Shown here one piece after another: positions 57,096 through 64,000 of a DNA stretch of 64,000 bases. Position numbers and translations under genes: made by a program. Each line of letters starts with the position of its first letter. Within the stretch, counting starts at the first letter, position 1. The DNA is from Acinetobacter kyonggiensis. Its GTDB lineage: Bacteria; Pseudomonadota; Gammaproteobacteria; Pseudomonadales; Moraxellaceae. The notes beneath the pieces are model-generated. The model searched no databases and was not told the origin of the DNA. It saw only the letters and a program-made list of their open reading frames with translations. The stretch is taken from positions 124,001-188,000 of the forward strand of contig NZ_FNPK01000003.1 in NCBI RefSeq assembly GCF_900107285.1, given 5' to 3'.

Positions 57096-57130
57096 AAAAA
57101 TAGTTTAGGTATAAGGCTTAGGCTATTTTT
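57096..57130. terminator. Possible bidirectional terminator
   Basis: AAAAATAG / CTATTTTT 8-base inverted repeat with a 19-base loop between convergent genes. Confidence 0.35.
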
Positions 57131-57155
57131 ATTGCATGATTAGATCTTTGCGGGT

Positions 57156-57797
57156 TTACCTATGCTGCAATTGCCCTTGATCTAACTGCAAAATATCAGC
57201 TTTTAAATATTTCAACTCTTCCAAATGATGCGTCACATAAATCATGGGTAAATCTAACTCATCTTTAATTCGCGTTAAAAATGGTAAAATTTGCTGTTTT
57301 AGCTGATGATCCAACCCCGTTAATGGCTCATCTAAAAGCAATAAATGAGGGGAAGATAACAATGCCCGCCCAATCGACACGCGTTGTGCCTCTCCACCAG
57401 AAAGTTGATGTGCTTTACGTTGACATAAGTGTGTCAGTTCGAGCAACGCAATGATTTCATTAAACTGAAATTTCCGTTCAGATTGGGGAATTAATTTTTC
57501 TGCATAACAAAGATTTTGCTGCACATTCATATGTGGAAACAGCAATGCATTTTGAAAAATTAATGCAATTTTTCGTTGATGCATCGGTACATGAATTTTT
57601 TGCTGGCTATCGAATAAAATCTGCTGATTAAACTGAATTGTCCCATGTGTCGGCTTTAATAAACCCACAATATTTTTTAATAGAGTACTTTTACCACAGC
57701 CAGATGCACCAACAATCCCTAAAAGCTGTTGTTGCATTTCCAGTTTAACATTCAACATAAAATCAGCATGTTGATATTGAAAATTACACTTCAACAT
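57156..57797 (-). CDS. modC: Molybdate ABC transporter ATP-binding protein (short form)
   Basis: ModC powers molybdate import. The 213-residue protein has Walker A GASGCGKST (about 32-40), signature LSGGEAQRVSIGRAL, and Walker B HLLLLDEPLTGLD. It ends near residue 213 and lacks the C-terminal TOBE/MOP domain that E. coli ModC (about 350 residues) uses to bind molybdate. The identity is fixed by its neighbours modB and modA. The stop is followed by the promoter-less convergent region. Confidence 0.9.
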   Translation of the reverse strand: MLKCNFQYQHADFMLNVKLEMQQQLLGIVGASGCGKSTLLKNIVGLLKPTHGTIQFNQQILFDSQQKIHVPMHQRKIALIFQNALLFPHMNVQQNLCYAEKLIPQSERKFQFNEIIALLELTHLCQRKAHQLSGGEAQRVSIGRALLSSPHLLLLDEPLTGLDHQLKQQILPFLTRIKDELDLPMIYVTHHLEELKYLKADILQLDQGQLQHR

Positions 57798-57798
57798 A

Positions 57799-58482
57799 TC
57801 ACGCTCCTAATTTTTGTTGATACTTTTGCAAAATAAAATAATTGGCAATTAAAGCGCTAAATGCCAAAATCAAAGACAATGCCACCAGTCGCATTGCCAT
57901 CTCTTCACCATTGGGTTGTTGTAGCAATGAATAAATTGCTATCGGAATAGTCCTAGTTTCATCGGGGATATTACCGACAAAAGTGATGGTTGCGCCAAAC
58001 TCACCCAAACTTCGACTAAAACATAAAATACTGCCAATCACTATTCCAGGAATAGCCAACGGTAAATTAATACTCAAAAACACTTTCCACGGTGCTGCGC
58101 CTAATGAACCCGCAATTTGTTCGAGCTGTTGATTCATCAACTGAAAGGATAAACGTATGGGTTGTACCATCAAGGGAAATGCCACAATCATCGAGGCCAA
58201 CACCGCACCTTTCCAATTAAATGCCAGTTGAAGACCGAATGCATTTAAATATTTGCCAATTAATCCCTGATTACCAAATAAGACCAGAAGCAAATAACCC
58301 AAAACGACGGGGGGCAAAACCATGGGCAATTGCAATAATGCTTCAACGATAAATTTGAGCCGAAATTCATGCCGTGCAAGTAACCACGCCAATGCAACTG
58401 CAAAAGGTAAGCAAAATAATGTGGCAAAGCCTGCAACTTTGGCAGATAAATAAAGTGCACTAAGTTCCTCTGGACTGAACAT
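57799..58482 (-). CDS. modB: Molybdate ABC transporter permease
   Basis: ModB is the membrane channel. I start at the ATG at 58482, giving 227 residues, because GGGGGAG lies 5 bases upstream; an ATG six codons earlier is in frame. It has five or six membrane helices and the permease loop EQIAGSLGAAPWKVFLSINL near residues 135-155 that docks on ModC. One base separates it from modC. Confidence 0.93.
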   Translation of the reverse strand: MFSPEELSALYLSAKVAGFATLFCLPFAVALAWLLARHEFRLKFIVEALLQLPMVLPPVVLGYLLLVLFGNQGLIGKYLNAFGLQLAFNWKGAVLASMIVAFPLMVQPIRLSFQLMNQQLEQIAGSLGAAPWKVFLSINLPLAIPGIVIGSILCFSRSLGEFGATITFVGNIPDETRTIPIAIYSLLQQPNGEEMAMRLVALSLILAFSALIANYFILQKYQQKLGA

Positions 58483-58528
58483 GCTCACTCCCCCATTCAT
58501 TTACTTAGTCACGTACTGAATCATTTAC

Positions 58529-59287
58529 TTAGGGTTTCAAACTAAAACCATATGTCTGGAAGACCGTTTTGGCTTGTGCACTGTGTTTCACAAACTTTTC
58601 AAATTGAACGGCTTCTTTATTTTTTTCACCTTGTTTAGTCAATGCCAGTGGATACACAATCGGACTATGTGATTGACTTGGGAAGGTACCAATAATTTTC
58701 ACTTTTTGACTAATTAAAGCATCAGTTTTATAGACAATACCAACTTCACATTCACCTCGCTCTACAAAAGCCAGAGCCGAACGCACATCATCTGTGCCCA
58801 CCATACGGCCTTTTAAAGCATCTAACCAATTCAACTTCAGTAGGCTTTGTTTCGCATATTTTCCTACAGGAACAGACTCCATTTGCCCTGTACATAAATG
58901 TCCTTTAAACGATTGGGCGAAATTAAAACTCGGTTGGGCTTTAAATGGAATGTGTAAATTTTTCGGGCTAATTAAAACCAATTGATTAAACAACAAAGGT
59001 TGGGCTTTATTTTCAGTAATGATCTGTTTTTTAATCAAATAATTCATCCAATCTAAATCCGCAGAGAAAAAAATATCACTATTTGCCCCTGCTTCTACTT
59101 GTTTTGCCAAAGCAGATGATGCGCCAAAAACAGCAACTATATCCGTTTTTGGATATTGTTTTTCATAAAGTGCGGCAATATCGGTGATGGCATTGGTCAA
59201 GCTTGCAGCAGCATAAACCTTAACTGTTTCTGCCTGAAGCGTACCGCATACACCAATGAGTACTGTACCAATAATTAAGTTTTTCAT
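58529..59287 (-). CDS. modA: Molybdate-binding periplasmic protein
   Basis: ModA is the soluble binding protein of the molybdate importer. The 252-residue product has a cleaved signal peptide (ending LQA/ETVKVYAAAS). Ligand residues of the family lie in AASLTNA and GASSALAKQVEAGANSDIFF. It is first of modABC, and moeA ends 75 bases upstream, so import and cofactor synthesis are linked. Confidence 0.94.
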   Translation of the reverse strand: MKNLIIGTVLIGVCGTLQAETVKVYAAASLTNAITDIAALYEKQYPKTDIVAVFGASSALAKQVEAGANSDIFFSADLDWMNYLIKKQIITENKAQPLLFNQLVLISPKNLHIPFKAQPSFNFAQSFKGHLCTGQMESVPVGKYAKQSLLKLNWLDALKGRMVGTDDVRSALAFVERGECEVGIVYKTDALISQKVKIIGTFPSQSHSPIVYPLALTKQGEKNKEAVQFEKFVKHSAQAKTVFQTYGFSLKP

Positions 59288-59362
59288 TGCTTCCCCTCAT
59301 TTTAAATATGGCGTGATTTGATCAATGACTGATTGAATAAATTTAAGCGAGTAATGGTCAAA

Positions 59363-60607
59363 TCACGAGTGAATAAAAATACCTTGCACAATTTGACCTT
59401 CAAACATACTTTTCCCCGCAGGTATTCGCACTAAACAATTGGCTTGCATTAAATTACTCAGCATATGTGATTGTTGTTTAGACAAACTTTTAACCTTAAG
59501 GACAGACTGCTCAAAACTGGCGGACATCCTTAAAAAGCGTTCTCGTGCATCCATTTTCAAATCATGTGTTAGTACTGCACTAAACCAGTTCGGCGGCTGC
59601 TTTTGACCTTGTAACGCATTCAGCAAAGTCGAAGTATAAATTTGCATCCCCATATAAACAGCGGCAGGATTACCCGGCAATCCGAGTAAATAACAAGCCG
59701 AATGATCCGCTCTCGCTAAAGTCGCAAAGAAGATAGGTTTGCCTGGTTTTTGTTTGACTTTCCAGAAAATTTGCTCAAAACCTAAAGCTAACGTGACGGG
59801 TCGAATAAAATCATAATCGCCAACCGATACCCCGCCTGTGGTTAAAATAAGGTCATAATCTTGAGAGAGCGTTTGAATTAATGCTGTAACGGCATGTTCA
59901 GTATCTGCCACATGAAAAATTTCGACCTGTTGCGATTGCTGCTGAAACCACGCTTTAATTAAGGGTGCATTGGCATCAAAAATTTTACCCGATGCAAAAT
60001 CCTCAACTGAAACTGCCACCTCATCACCCGTAATCACCACCGCTACTTTGGGATATTGAAAAACCTGAACCGTTTGAACACCTGCCATGCTTAAAGATGC
60101 AATTGCCCCCACAGACAGTTGCTGCCCTTGACTTGCCAGTAATTCACCTATAGAAATTTCTTCCCCAACATCTCGAATATCGCTATGGGCTTTTAAGCTC
60201 TCTGTAATTTCAATATTAGATGAATCAATAACGCTTACAATTTCTTGACGCGCTACGGTGGTCGTACCCACAGGAATTTTGGCACCGGTGAAAATCCGCG
60301 CTGCCTGTCCTTGTTTTAACTGTAACTCAGAGCCATGACCTGCCTGAATCTCTCCAACCAATTCAAATGAACTCTTCGGCTCAATTGTCGATGGTGCACA
60401 CAGCGCATAACCGTCCACTGCACTTTGGGAAAATAACGGCAAATTAATTTGAGAATAAACATCTTCAGCTAAATAGCGATTTAAAGCTTGATCTAAAGTG
60501 AGCTGTTCCGCCACTAAAACTTGAGCGTTATCCAAAATTAACGCCAAAGCCTGATCGACGGTAATCAAGCCCTGTTCTGCTCCGCATGCTGACATGCTGC
60601 TACTCAT
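59363..60607 (-). CDS. moeA: Molybdopterin molybdenumtransferase MoeA
   Basis: MoeA inserts molybdate into adenylylated molybdopterin. The 414-residue protein has the four MoeA domains; recognisable stretches are LPLFSQSAVDGYAL, IFTGAKIPVGTT, TTGGVSVGDYDF and LLGLPGNPAAVYMG. It overlaps the moaCB stop by 4 bases, so translation is coupled. Length matches E. coli MoeA (411). Confidence 0.95.
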   Translation of the reverse strand: MSSSMSACGAEQGLITVDQALALILDNAQVLVAEQLTLDQALNRYLAEDVYSQINLPLFSQSAVDGYALCAPSTIEPKSSFELVGEIQAGHGSELQLKQGQAARIFTGAKIPVGTTTVARQEIVSVIDSSNIEITESLKAHSDIRDVGEEISIGELLASQGQQLSVGAIASLSMAGVQTVQVFQYPKVAVVITGDEVAVSVEDFASGKIFDANAPLIKAWFQQQSQQVEIFHVADTEHAVTALIQTLSQDYDLILTTGGVSVGDYDFIRPVTLALGFEQIFWKVKQKPGKPIFFATLARADHSACYLLGLPGNPAAVYMGMQIYTSTLLNALQGQKQPPNWFSAVLTHDLKMDARERFLRMSASFEQSVLKVKSLSKQQSHMLSNLMQANCLVRIPAGKSMFEGQIVQGIFIHS

Positions 60608-61527
60608 TGATAGCCACCTTGATGCGGGATATTTTTTTGCACATCAAATAAATGTACTAAGGCAGGAAGGATCGCAACCAAAGATTCTTGAGCGCCTTGT
60701 CGGCTGCCCGGTAAAGTCAGTACCAAGCTATGACCGATATACCCCGCAACACCACGGCTTAAAGCCGCATAAGGCGTACGTTTTTGTCCAAAACTACGTG
60801 AGGCTTCCATTAGCCCCGGTATTTCCCGTTTTAATAAAGGCTGAATAGTTTCTACGGTTAAATCTTTCGGGCCTAAGCCTGTCCCACCCACGGTTAAGAT
60901 CAGCGGATAATGATTTTTTTGCTGTTCAATCAGTGCCAATAATTGTTCTGGACTGTCTGGAATCACTTGATAAGCAATCTGACTAAAATTGGCTTCTTGT
61001 AAAATTTCTAAGACATTTTGTCCTGCTGTATCTGGTTTCTTCCCTGCCGCTACGGTATCGGATAACACAATAATAGATGCTGACAAACTTTCTTTTAACA
61101 CACGAGTAAAGTGAGACTTACCGCCTTTTTTCTTTTGTAATTTACATTGATCCAAAGATAAATCTTCGGGTTCACAATGCGGTTTTAACATGTCGTACAA
61201 AGTTAAGCCCGCAAGGCTGACCGCAGTTAATGCTTCCATTTCTACGCCAGTCGGGCCAATGGTTTCAACTGTGGCAATAATTTCCACATAATTTTCAAAG
61301 AGTTCAAAGTCTACATCGGCACGGTAAATCGGTAGTGGATGACACAATGGAATCAGCTCATCGGTACGTTTCGCTGCTAGAATACCCGCAATCCGTGCAG
61401 TTTTAAGCGCATCGCCTTTTTCCGTATTGCCATTACGCAAAAGTTCAATGCAATGTGGCGGAGCATGCAAAATACCTGTTGCCACTGCAGTACGATAACT
61501 CTCTGCTTTCATCCCAACATTTTTCAT
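60604..61527 (-). CDS. moaCB: Bifunctional MoaC/MoaB molybdenum cofactor protein
   Basis: A 307-residue fusion. The N-terminal part (about 1-155) is MoaC, cyclic pyranopterin monophosphate synthase: ELIPLCHPLPI and GPTGVEMEALTAVSLAGLTLYD, with the His-Pro catalytic region. The C-terminal part (about 160-307) is a MoaB/MogA molybdopterin adenylyltransferase: TVGGTGLGPKDLTVETI and LPGSRQGAQESL. The MoaC product goes to MoaD/MoaE, and the MoaB activity acts later, so the fusion does not pair consecutive steps. The order moaE-moaCB-moeA supports the call. Confidence 0.93.
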   Translation of the reverse strand: MKNVGMKAESYRTAVATGILHAPPHCIELLRNGNTEKGDALKTARIAGILAAKRTDELIPLCHPLPIYRADVDFELFENYVEIIATVETIGPTGVEMEALTAVSLAGLTLYDMLKPHCEPEDLSLDQCKLQKKKGGKSHFTRVLKESLSASIIVLSDTVAAGKKPDTAGQNVLEILQEANFSQIAYQVIPDSPEQLLALIEQQKNHYPLILTVGGTGLGPKDLTVETIQPLLKREIPGLMEASRSFGQKRTPYAALSRGVAGYIGHSLVLTLPGSRQGAQESLVAILPALVHLFDVQKNIPHQGGYQ

Positions 61528-61612
61528 TGCATGTTCCTATCATTTATTTTTACAGTAAAATTAAGTTTTGGGGCTTAAATAAAGGATGATAAATTATTAA
61601 ATCATTCTCAAT

Positions 61613-62125
61613 TTAATGATGACAATGTTGATCATGTTCATATGTGTTGACTGCATGATGATGTGAATGTGGCTCATCTACATCATCCTTACGAATACAA
61701 CAGCCTTCAACATACTGACTGCTGCCATCCATATAGAATTCTTCTTTCCAAACGGGCACTTCATGTTTCACGCGCTCTACTGCTTCTTCACAAGCGGCAA
61801 AGGCTTCACGACGATGTGCCGCATAAGCAATCGCAATAATGGCTTTTTCACCAATGTCTAAAGCGCCAATACGGTGAATAACTCGTACATAGGACACCGT
61901 ATATTTGGCTTGAATTTCTTGTTCTATTTGACGAATCATTTTTTCCGACACAGGTGCATACGCTGTATATTTCAGCGTCTTCACCGCTTTGCCTTCATGA
62001 TGATTACGCACCGTACCAATAAAAACACCAATACCACCACATTCAGGAAAATGCTGAATTTGATCAAAACTTTCTAAAGTTAACGCAGTATCCTGAATTC
62101 GTGAAAATTGTTTTAACTCTTTCAT
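61613..62125 (-). CDS. moaE: Molybdopterin synthase catalytic subunit MoaE
   Basis: MoaE makes molybdopterin from the pyranopterin using sulfur from MoaD. The 170-residue product has GGIGVFIGTVRNHHEG, HRIGALDIGE, AAHRREAFAACE and the catalytic lysine in VPVWKEE. The tail after about residue 150 is His-rich (EPHSHHHAVNTYEHDQHCHH), about 20 residues longer than typical MoaE. It starts 1 base after moaD. Confidence 0.95.
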   Translation of the reverse strand: MKELKQFSRIQDTALTLESFDQIQHFPECGGIGVFIGTVRNHHEGKAVKTLKYTAYAPVSEKMIRQIEQEIQAKYTVSYVRVIHRIGALDIGEKAIIAIAYAAHRREAFAACEEAVERVKHEVPVWKEEFYMDGSSQYVEGCCIRKDDVDEPHSHHHAVNTYEHDQHCHH

Positions 62126-62126
62126 C

Positions 62127-62378
62127 TTAACCTCCTGCTACGGGTGAAAGTAGCACTAAGGTACTGTCCAAGTGAAGTTCGGTCTGACGTGAAATAATGT
62201 CCTCACCCATAGCACAAGCACAACGCTCGATCATCGCTAAAGCAGCTGGATATGCTTGTCCAACTTGAGCCAAGACATCCGTGATTGTGCTGTTTAGGCT
62301 GCATATGATTTCTAAATCTTGCGGTAACTGTCGCTCTACCGCACCGAAGGCTTCAATTTTGATTTTGATTTGTGACAT
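62127..62378 (-). CDS. moaD: Molybdopterin synthase sulfur carrier subunit MoaD
   Basis: MoaD is a ubiquitin-like sulfur carrier. The 83-residue protein ends in VAGG, the Gly-Gly that is thiocarboxylated. I start at the ATG at 62378, which has GGAGG five bases upstream overlapping the moaA stop region; an ORF extension to 62390 is rejected. It joins moaA and moaE in one operon. Confidence 0.94.
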   Translation of the reverse strand: MSQIKIKIEAFGAVERQLPQDLEIICSLNSTITDVLAQVGQAYPAALAMIERCACAMGEDIISRQTELHLDSTLVLLSPVAGG

Positions 62379-62379
62379 C

Positions 62380-63441
62380 TTAACCTCCAATCATGTGCAT
62401 ACTAATTTTTCGACTGCTTTTATCTAAACTTTGATTTTTCAAGCGCTGTTCTATCGCGTGATAACCCTGTTCTTTGTGCCAGATATAGGTAAATAAAGCA
62501 TCGTGTAAATTCACTTCACTTGACGCTGTTTTTAAGGTCAGTGCTTTAATTTGTGTTTTTAACTTCAACCCTTGCGGAGCAAAGAGACAATTATAAAATT
62601 CGCCTTGTGCAGTTAAACGCACTCGATCACATGTTCCACAAAACGAGTTGGTAATGGTGGAAATAATGCCTATTGGATGACCATCAATAAAATGCTGTCT
62701 TGCGGGATCTGAAGTGGTCTGAGCCGAACCATGTCCTTGCTTAGTCACTGTAAATTCAGTGGCTAAAGTTTCTAAAATTTGTTGCTCACTCACCACATGT
62801 TCAGTTGACCATTTTCGATCACCGTCTAGCGGCATAAACTCAATAAAACGTAAAACAATTTGCTGCTGAACTGACCAACGCGCCAAAGGCAAAATTTGAT
62901 TTTCATTCATCCCATGCATTAGTACAGTATTAATTTTTATTGGGAGTCCTACCGCTTGAGCAGCTTGAATTCCTTCAAGTACAGGTGCCAAGTCTTTTTG
63001 AGTTAAATGTTTAAATTGGCTCGCATCCAAACTGTCTAAACTAATGTTCAGGTCATCTAGACCTGCTTGCTTTAACGCCTCTGCATATTGTTTTAAATAA
63101 TGCGCATTGGTGGTCATGGAAATCCGTTTTAGCCCGAACTGCTTTAAGTTTTGTAGTTGTGCAACAAAATGTACCACGCCCTGACGCATGAGCGGCTCAC
63201 CACCCGTAATACGAATAAATTCAATACCACGGCGCACCATAAAGTCACAAAACTGATAAAGCTCTTCAAAGCTAAGTAAATCGTGTTTTTTCATCCATTC
63301 TGGGTGTTCAGGCATACAGTAGACACACTTAAAATTACAGCGATCAGTCACTGAAATGCGCAGTTTTCGCTTACCACGACCAAATTGATCGACAAATAAT
63401 GCATTGCTTTTAAGTTGTGTCATCATATTCATGTTGAACAT
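62380..63441 (-). CDS. moaA: GTP 3',8-cyclase MoaA
   Basis: MoaA is the radical-SAM enzyme that starts molybdenum cofactor synthesis from GTP. The 353-residue product has the SAM cluster motif CNFKCVYC (about residues 34-41), a second cluster with CGTCDRV and a later NCLF, and the conserved C-terminal Gly-Gly. The first ATG (63441) lacks a strong ribosome site; ATG codons at 63432 and 63423 are alternatives. It is the first complete gene of the run, with a perfect palindrome upstream. Confidence 0.95.
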   Translation of the reverse strand: MFNMNMMTQLKSNALFVDQFGRGKRKLRISVTDRCNFKCVYCMPEHPEWMKKHDLLSFEELYQFCDFMVRRGIEFIRITGGEPLMRQGVVHFVAQLQNLKQFGLKRISMTTNAHYLKQYAEALKQAGLDDLNISLDSLDASQFKHLTQKDLAPVLEGIQAAQAVGLPIKINTVLMHGMNENQILPLARWSVQQQIVLRFIEFMPLDGDRKWSTEHVVSEQQILETLATEFTVTKQGHGSAQTTSDPARQHFIDGHPIGIISTITNSFCGTCDRVRLTAQGEFYNCLFAPQGLKLKTQIKALTLKTASSEVNLHDALFTYIWHKEQGYHAIEQRLKNQSLDKSSRKISMHMIGG

Positions 63442-63466
63442 CCATCTTCAGGCATTAGGTGGTTAC

Positions 63467-63483
63467 TGCACAAATATTGTGCA
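63467..63483 (-). promoter_or_regulatory. 17-bp palindrome upstream of moaA
   Basis: TGCACAA-ATA-TTGTGCA is a perfect palindrome 26-42 bases upstream of the moaA start. It could be an operator for the moa operon; the regulator is unknown. Confidence 0.45.
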
Positions 63484-63565
63484 AAAGCTTTAAATCGCCC
63501 AATCTTATTATTATTAGATCTGCAATAAGTGTTCCAACTTTGTGCCAAAGGTAAAATATCGCGCT

Positions 63566-64000
63566 TTAATGTAGAAATTTAATTTGTTGATGCTGTTGCA
63601 GCTCATCGGGTGAGTTAATACTGTGAAAAAATAAGGCATGGTTGGTAAAATGTGCCACTTGAGCGTGCAATTCTGCAAAACAATGCCTTAAACTGCGCTG
63701 TTTTTGCTCAAGACAATCACTCAGGTGCGCCAAACTGCTGCGTTTAACCAAGCAAAATGGGTACAGTGCTTTGCCATTTATTTCCGCATAAGCAACTTCT
63801 GCCAAACTATTTTTAGCCAAAGCCAGATGTAATTTAAAAATGATTTTTGGGGGAATGTAGGTCACATCACAGGGTACAAACAGCACATAGTCTGCTTGTA
63901 CATGTGACCATGCGCTTTTCATTCCCATCAATGGGCCTAAAAAACCATTTTCATCATCCTGATAGCAATGAATACTGGGAATAATCTTTTGATAAATCGA
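63566..64000 (-). CDS. mobA: Molybdenum cofactor guanylyltransferase MobA (5' end outside window)
   Basis: The minus strand stays open to the window edge. The visible C-terminal part (about 144 residues) reads ENGFLGPLMGMKSAW and VLFVPCDVTYIPPKI, matching the GPL.G and PCD motifs of MobA, which makes the bis-MGD cofactor from molybdopterin and GTP. The N-terminal GGxSxRMG site lies outside. It heads the moa-moe-mod run on the same strand, 124 bases before moaA. Confidence 0.88.
   Translation of the reverse strand, partial: SIYQKIIPSIHCYQDDENGFLGPLMGMKSAWSHVQADYVLFVPCDVTYIPPKIIFKLHLALAKNSLAEVAYAEINGKALYPFCLVKRSSLAHLSDCLEQKQRSLRHCFAELHAQVAHFTNHALFFHSINSPDELQQHQQIKFLH

Noticed and set aside
1-64000. 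CRISPR array, toxin-antitoxin, restriction-modification or other defence system
   Set aside because: No regularly spaced direct repeats and no gene of these families was seen in the reading.

Overview
The window is chromosomal DNA from a gammaproteobacterium of the Moraxellaceae, most likely an Acinetobacter. The evidence is AT-rich coding DNA, the gene order pyrH-frr-uppS-cdsA-dxr-rseP-bamA, the kdsD-kdsC-lptC-lptA-lptB block, a fis-purH-purD neighbourhood, an aromatic-acid-type MFS carrier and a fused moaC-moaB gene. This assignment is inferred from gene content; there is no rRNA in the window to test it. The sequence is cut inside bamA at the left edge and inside mobA at the right edge.

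Layout. 1-8.0 kb (minus strand): envelope and translation genes bamA (partial), rseP, dxr, cdsA, uppS, frr, pyrH and rimO. 8.2-10.9 kb (plus): the nitrogen two-component pair glnL/glnG behind a sigma-54-type promoter. 11-15 kb (minus): a small zinc-ribbon-like protein, an MhpT-like transporter with a palindromic operator candidate, and mnmG. 15-19.5 kb (plus): a small secreted protein, two tandem bile-acid/sodium-symporter-family proteins, prmA and a DUF3426 protein. 19.9-23.3 kb: fis, purH and purD. 24.7-27.4 kb: the methionine ABC transporter in the order metQ-N-I. 27.6-36 kb: dnaE, trmJ, cysE, a TPR lipoprotein and a lipase-like lipoprotein.

36.1-43.0 kb is the only clearly accessory region. 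It holds a diguanylate cyclase, a PepSY membrane protein and an IutA-like TonB receptor under a near-ideal Fur box. Around these genes lie relics shorter than an ordinary ORF cut-off: a decayed membrane protein, a deleted P4-type integrase, a fragment of an IucA/IucC-type siderophore synthetase next to the receptor, and two diverged inverted copies of one short element near the edges of the region. The simplest reading is an old mobile siderophore locus that lost synthesis and kept uptake.

43.2-55.7 kb: mutS, fdxA, an M15 peptidase lipoprotein, an O-methyltransferase, a tandem universal stress protein, a hexapeptide acyltransferase, yigZ, the LPS genes lptB-lptA-lptC-kdsC-kdsD, cysS and tRNA-Gly(GCC) with a consensus promoter. 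56-57 kb: a single-domain UspA and an orphan carboxymuconolactone decarboxylase. 57.1-64 kb (minus): molybdate uptake (modABC) and molybdenum cofactor synthesis (mobA, moaA, moaD, moaE, moaCB, moeA), so import and cofactor assembly are encoded together.

I saw no CRISPR array, intact insertion sequence, rRNA operon, prophage or defence system. Most of the window is ordinary core genome. The best candidates for closer study are the relics at 36-43 kb and several strong inverted repeats in leaders.
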